33,597 nucleotides of DNA from Mesorhizobium ventifaucium (lineage in GTDB: Bacteria > Pseudomonadota > Alphaproteobacteria > Rhizobiales > Rhizobiaceae), in the NCBI RefSeq assembly GCF_935822925.1, contig NZ_CAKXZS010000032.1, positions 3,150-36,746 on the forward strand, written 5' to 3'. Each line of letters starts with the position of its first letter. Position 1 is the first letter of the stretch. This document shows, one piece after another, positions 33,390 to 33,597 of the stretch. The notes below the pieces were generated by a model. That model searched no databases, was not told where the DNA came from, and saw nothing but the letters and a program-made list of their open reading frames with translations. The translations under genes and the position numbers were made by a program.

Positions 33390-33597
33390 TTGTCGGTCCT
33401 CCGGGAACCTGCAAGTTGGAAGCCAGCCCATCGGAAAATCTGTTAATCGTTGAGACAAATGTATTAGCTGAGCGCATGAGGGCATTGGCCGCCAAGATCG
33501 ATGACACGCGCGGGCGAACAGCGATTGATCGTTGGGGGCTGCTCAATGAACTTGGCGGCCTAGCAGAATGGCAAGTCGGCTGTGAAGAACGTCGATT
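33368..33597 (+). pseudogene. Helicase continuation, third frame (runs off the window)
   Basis: A second -1 shift near 33365 opens a frame that runs to the right edge without a stop: IVWDGLLIVGPPGTCKLEAS, PSENLLIVETNVLAERMRAL, AAKIDDTRGRTAIDRWGLLN. DGLLIVGP and NPSENLLIVET-like segments are what I would expect at the C-terminus of this helicase family. A GTG at 33371 could act as a start for a separate peptide, but no ribosome site is seen. Confidence 0.5.

Overview
The window looks like part of a symbiosis island of a rhizobium, most probably Mesorhizobium. It combines a rhizobial type III secretion (T3SS) operon with tts-box promoters, a fragment of the nodulation gene nodM, a Ros/MucR regulator of the zinc-less type described from M. 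loti, hemN and a di-haem peroxidase, all in a background of gene fragments. This is an inference from gene content; no rRNA or other taxonomic marker is present.

Layout. (1) 1-2245, minus strand: the first 567 codons of a probable T3SS effector that runs off the left edge, with a long leader and a tts box. (2) 3154-7722, plus: tts box, nopC-like gene, pilin nopA, sctD (y4yQ), export gate sctV (rhcV) and lipoprotein y4yS. (3) 8183-10481, minus: a second paralogous copy of the effector with the same leader and tts box, but frameshifted near its N-terminus. The two copies are direct repeats flanking the T3SS operon. (4) 10482-11687: no gene recognised. (5) 11688-17449, plus: ArsR-type regulator, glyA, metK, terminator, adenosine kinase, then tdh. 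This reads as a one-carbon / S-adenosylmethionine supply and recycling set. (6) 17654-24727: di-haem cytochrome c peroxidase, Ros/MucR regulator, hemN, nodM remnant, prephenate-dehydratase-like gene, EAL-domain remnant, EamA/DMT transporter and cold shock gene. (7) 25330-28228: a tandem pair of M16 proteases, one catalytic and one without the zinc motif. (8) 28324 to the right edge: a decayed defence-like locus. It has an HNH-endonuclease relative broken by frameshifts, an intact AbiEi-like/HipA-kinase fusion whose stop codon overlaps the start of the HNH remnant, a promoter with two matching palindromic operators, an IS66 orfA remnant, and a divergent SF2 helicase whose coding sequence continues through two frame changes into a PD-(D/E)xK-like segment and on to the window end.

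The most interesting parts are the AbiEi-HipA fusion locus with its paired operators, the helicase/nuclease reading that spans three frames, the effector repeats that bracket the T3SS operon, and the SAM-cycle cluster with a minimal ArsR regulator. Several frameshifts occur (effector copy 2, HNH, IS66 orfA, helicase), so read-level confirmation matters before each is called a true pseudogene.
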